This document shows positions 21,996-22,480 of a DNA stretch of 22,480 bases, in pieces. Each line of letters opens with the position of its first letter. Position 1 is the first letter of the stretch. Both the position numbers and the translations under genes were made by a program. The stretch comes from Candidatus Mcinerneyibacterium aminivorans (lineage in GTDB: Bacteria > Macinerneyibacteriota > Macinerneyibacteria > Macinerneyibacteriales > Macinerneyibacteriaceae), in assembly GCA_008086245.1 (NCBI GenBank), contig VSIX01000050.1, forward strand, positions 1 to 22,480, written 5' to 3'. The notes under the pieces were generated by a model. It had not been told where the DNA came from, made no database searches, and saw only the letters and a program-made list of their open reading frames with translations.

Positions 21996-22480
21996 ATGGG
22001 AGATTATCCATTTAAAAAAACAGAAGAAAAATGGCAAAAAAAATGGAAACAGTCGGGATTGAACAGGGCAGATCTCAACAATGAAGATAAAGATAAAATG
22101 TATACACTTGTTATGTTCTCATATCCTTCTGGAGATAGAATTCACATGGGACATATGTATAATTACTGTCCTACAGATACATGGGCACGGATGAAAAAAA
22201 TGCAGGATTATAATGTATTTGAACCTATGGGGTTTGATGCATTTGGGCTGCCGGCTGAAAACTATGCAGTTAAGACAGGTATACATCCAAGAGAATCCAC
22301 AATGGAAAATATCCAGGCTATCAGAAATCAGCTTAAAAATATCGGAGCTATGTACGATTGGGATCATGAGATTATCACATGCGAGCCTGAATACTACAGG
22401 TGGACGCAGTGGATGTTTTTGAAATTTTATGAGAACGACCTTGCTTATAAAGATAAAGCTCCTGTAAACTGGTGTCCATC
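21996..22480 (+). CDS. leuS: Leucyl-tRNA synthetase, 5' part (cut by window end)
   Basis: The first 161 codons of a class I aminoacyl-tRNA synthetase; the reading frame is open at the window edge. The HIGH-type motif appears as 'HMGH' within '[16 protein letters not shown]' (residues about 43-58), followed by '[15 protein letters not shown]', a near-perfect LeuRS signature. '[19 protein letters not shown]' then leads to 'APVNWCPS', which precedes the zinc-binding and editing region in LeuRS. It charges tRNA-Leu with leucine in the cytosol. AGGAGGT at 21981-21987 fixes the start. A leader with a possible attenuator-like ORF lies upstream. Confidence 0.97.
   Translation, partial: MGDYPFKKTEEKWQKKWKQSGLNRADLNNEDKDKMYTLVMFSYPSGDRIHMGHMYNYCPTDTWARMKKMQDYNVFEPMGFDAFGLPAENYAVKTGIHPRESTMENIQAIRNQLKNIGAMYDWDHEIITCEPEYYRWTQWMFLKFYENDLAYKDKAPVNWCP

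Overview
This is a 22.5-kb stretch of an AT-rich bacterial chromosome. The envelope looks Gram-negative: there is a TolC-type outer-membrane channel, an RND pump and several exported Spy/CpxP-like proteins. Most genes carry a textbook AGGAGG ribosome binding site. Ferrous-iron uptake, an AhpC peroxiredoxin under an apparent PerR-type operator, and c-di-GMP signalling fit an anaerobe or microaerophile. I cannot name the phylum from the sequence. There is no phage, transposase, CRISPR array, rRNA or tRNA that I can see.

Layout. (1) 1-2715: feoA-feoB plus an unlisted 56-aa FeoB-associated Cys-rich membrane protein. (2) 3103-8414: a terminator, then a TetR regulator with its own operator, a TolC-like channel and an RND permease. 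They form a tight operon that lacks a periplasmic adaptor gene. (3) 8415-11371: a two-domain KaiC-like ATPase (TTG start, long leader) followed by a pseudo-receiver/HD-GYP protein. This is the most interesting signalling module in the window. (4) 11389-14371: two paralogous Spy/CpxP-like periplasmic proteins, an alkyltransferase-like DNA-repair protein, AhpC and a secreted charged protein of unknown function. (5) 14383-15368: about 1 kb without genes, packed with at least four kinds of short palindromic repeats. (6) 15369-17449: a CPA2 cation/proton antiporter and a fused EIIA/PII-like regulator, co-directional and 2 nt apart. (7) 17516-21775: a 2H phosphoesterase, a convergent MFS transporter sharing its stop codon region, a short-chain dehydrogenase and an unknown membrane protein. 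(8) 21784-22480: a leader with a 29-codon ORF and a GC hairpin, then the 5' part of leuS, cut by the window edge.

The strongest leads for new biology are the KaiC / pseudo-receiver HD-GYP pair, with a Ser-Tyr in place of the Ser-Thr phosphosite; the antiporter with its EIIA-PII-like partner; and the repeat field, where two copies of one element differ by a compensatory base-pair exchange. All functional calls rest on motif reading by eye. No database search was run.
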